Source: Paragorgia papillata (Eukaryota; Cnidaria; Anthozoa; Scleralcyonacea; Coralliidae). Taken from it: a stretch of DNA of 64,000 nt. A program made the position numbers and the translations under genes. Positions 63,642 to 64,000 of the stretch are shown one piece after another. Within the stretch, counting starts at the first letter, position 1. Each line of letters starts with the position of its first letter. The stretch spans positions 1,312,001 to 1,376,000 of the forward strand of contig JAWNZC010000368.1 of assembly GCA_035771165.1 (NCBI GenBank). The letters are read 5' to 3'. The notes beneath the pieces are model-generated. The model was given only the letters and a program-made list of their open reading frames with translations. It did no database searches and was not told where the DNA came from.

Positions 63642-64000
63642 AACTTGTCTCTCTTGAATGAATAAAATGCTTGATTGCACTTGTTCTCACTTATCAAATT
63701 TAACACGATTCAACACACTTCTCGGTGTTTTCAAATCAGATAATAAACGGCCTCTCGTGTATGATATATTACATCTCAAACAAATCAGCATTTTAAGAGA
63801 AAATGGAGGCGAAAGTTTACTTATTTCTTCTTTTTTTTTCGTAATTTTTTCTCCACTTTCAAACCACCGACACAGTACTGATTTCCTTTGTGCTTTTTCA
63901 GGAATTATTAATGAGTTTGAGATTTATTCACAAATATTATCAAATATTAATGTTATTCTTTATCCAAGACCGTATCTTTTGCATAAACAATGAAACTGAC
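63642..64000. other. Unrecognised sequence at the window end
   Basis: There is an open + frame from 63658 to 63993 (SDNKRPLVYDILHLKQISIL), but no domain, good splice site or family match that I can see. AATAAAATGCTTGATTGCAC at 63659 resembles part of the palindrome at 52412-52494. Confidence 0.3.

Noticed and set aside
1..64000. CRISPR arrays, operons or bacterial defence islands
   Set aside because: The repeats are satellites or TIRs without spacers, genes are split by introns, and the transposons are eukaryotic.

Overview
The window looks like nuclear DNA of a cnidarian, most likely an anthozoan such as a stony coral. It is AT-rich and gene-sparse, with GT-AG introns. It is packed with transposons, including Penelope-like elements with GIY-YIG endonucleases, Ty3/gypsy, non-LTR elements, a Maverick/Polinton-like element and many terminal-inverted-repeat and foldback elements. 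It also carries a DZIP3-like HEPN domain of a type I recall as abundant in coral genomes. There is no sign of bacterial gene organisation. The species assignment is inference from recalled families; no search was run.

Host coding sequence is confined to short exons on the + strand: 2082-2147, 8589-8645, 20635-20796, 31569-31637, 32922-32981, 35066-35557, 43434-43538, 46242 to about 46563 (a Death domain), 48054-48089, 60765-61136 (a ZU5 domain) and 61288-61409. All eleven start in phase 1. Nine also end in phase 1 at good GT donors; the Death exon (weak donor) and the last exon (stop codon or donor) are unresolved. Any of these exons can therefore be skipped or duplicated without a frameshift. 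Two pieces of flanking intron are also duplicated (2397-3610 with 31933-32310; 33872-34050 with 42887-43190), so the gene seems to have grown by internal exon-intron duplication. The most economical reading is one long Death/ZU5 signalling-type gene, or two or three related genes, crossed by transposons.

Layout: 0.4-1.7 kb, internally deleted LINE (-). 2-8.6 kb, exons, a TTAA-flanked MITE, a foldback element and a LINE (+). 9.2-12.4 kb, a 63-bp minisatellite split by a TIR element carrying a ZAD-like zinc-finger ORF. 12.4-18.3 kb, a near-complete Ty3/gypsy element (-) holding at least four nested insertions. 18.5-19.5 kb, a TIR element with a nested 5S-derived SINE. 21-24.5 kb, two foldbacks and a broken Penelope element (-). 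26.7-29.4 kb, a TTAA-flanked THAP/P2X7-like transposon with another TIR element inside it. 31.5-35.6 kb, four exons' worth of host gene with a tRNA-like SINE. 36.3-39.9 kb, a 3.6-kb T-rich satellite with a 1.55-kb higher-order period. 40.6-46.1 kb, a 1.2-kb segmental duplication, a second gypsy fragment and a foldback. 46.2-48.1 kb, the Death-domain exon and a 27-bp-type minisatellite. 49.5-56.8 kb, a decayed Polinton-like element with integrase, capsid-like genes and a two-TM protein. 56.8-57.9 kb, a DZIP3-like HEPN ORF broken by a hAT-like MITE. 58.5-60.1 kb, a TIR element. 60.8-61.4 kb, the ZU5 exon and a possible last exon. 61.7-63.6 kb, a Penelope-like element with an 11-bp target-site duplication.

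An unusual feature is that many insertions can be bounded to the base, because an empty paralogous site or a target-site duplication is present in the same window.
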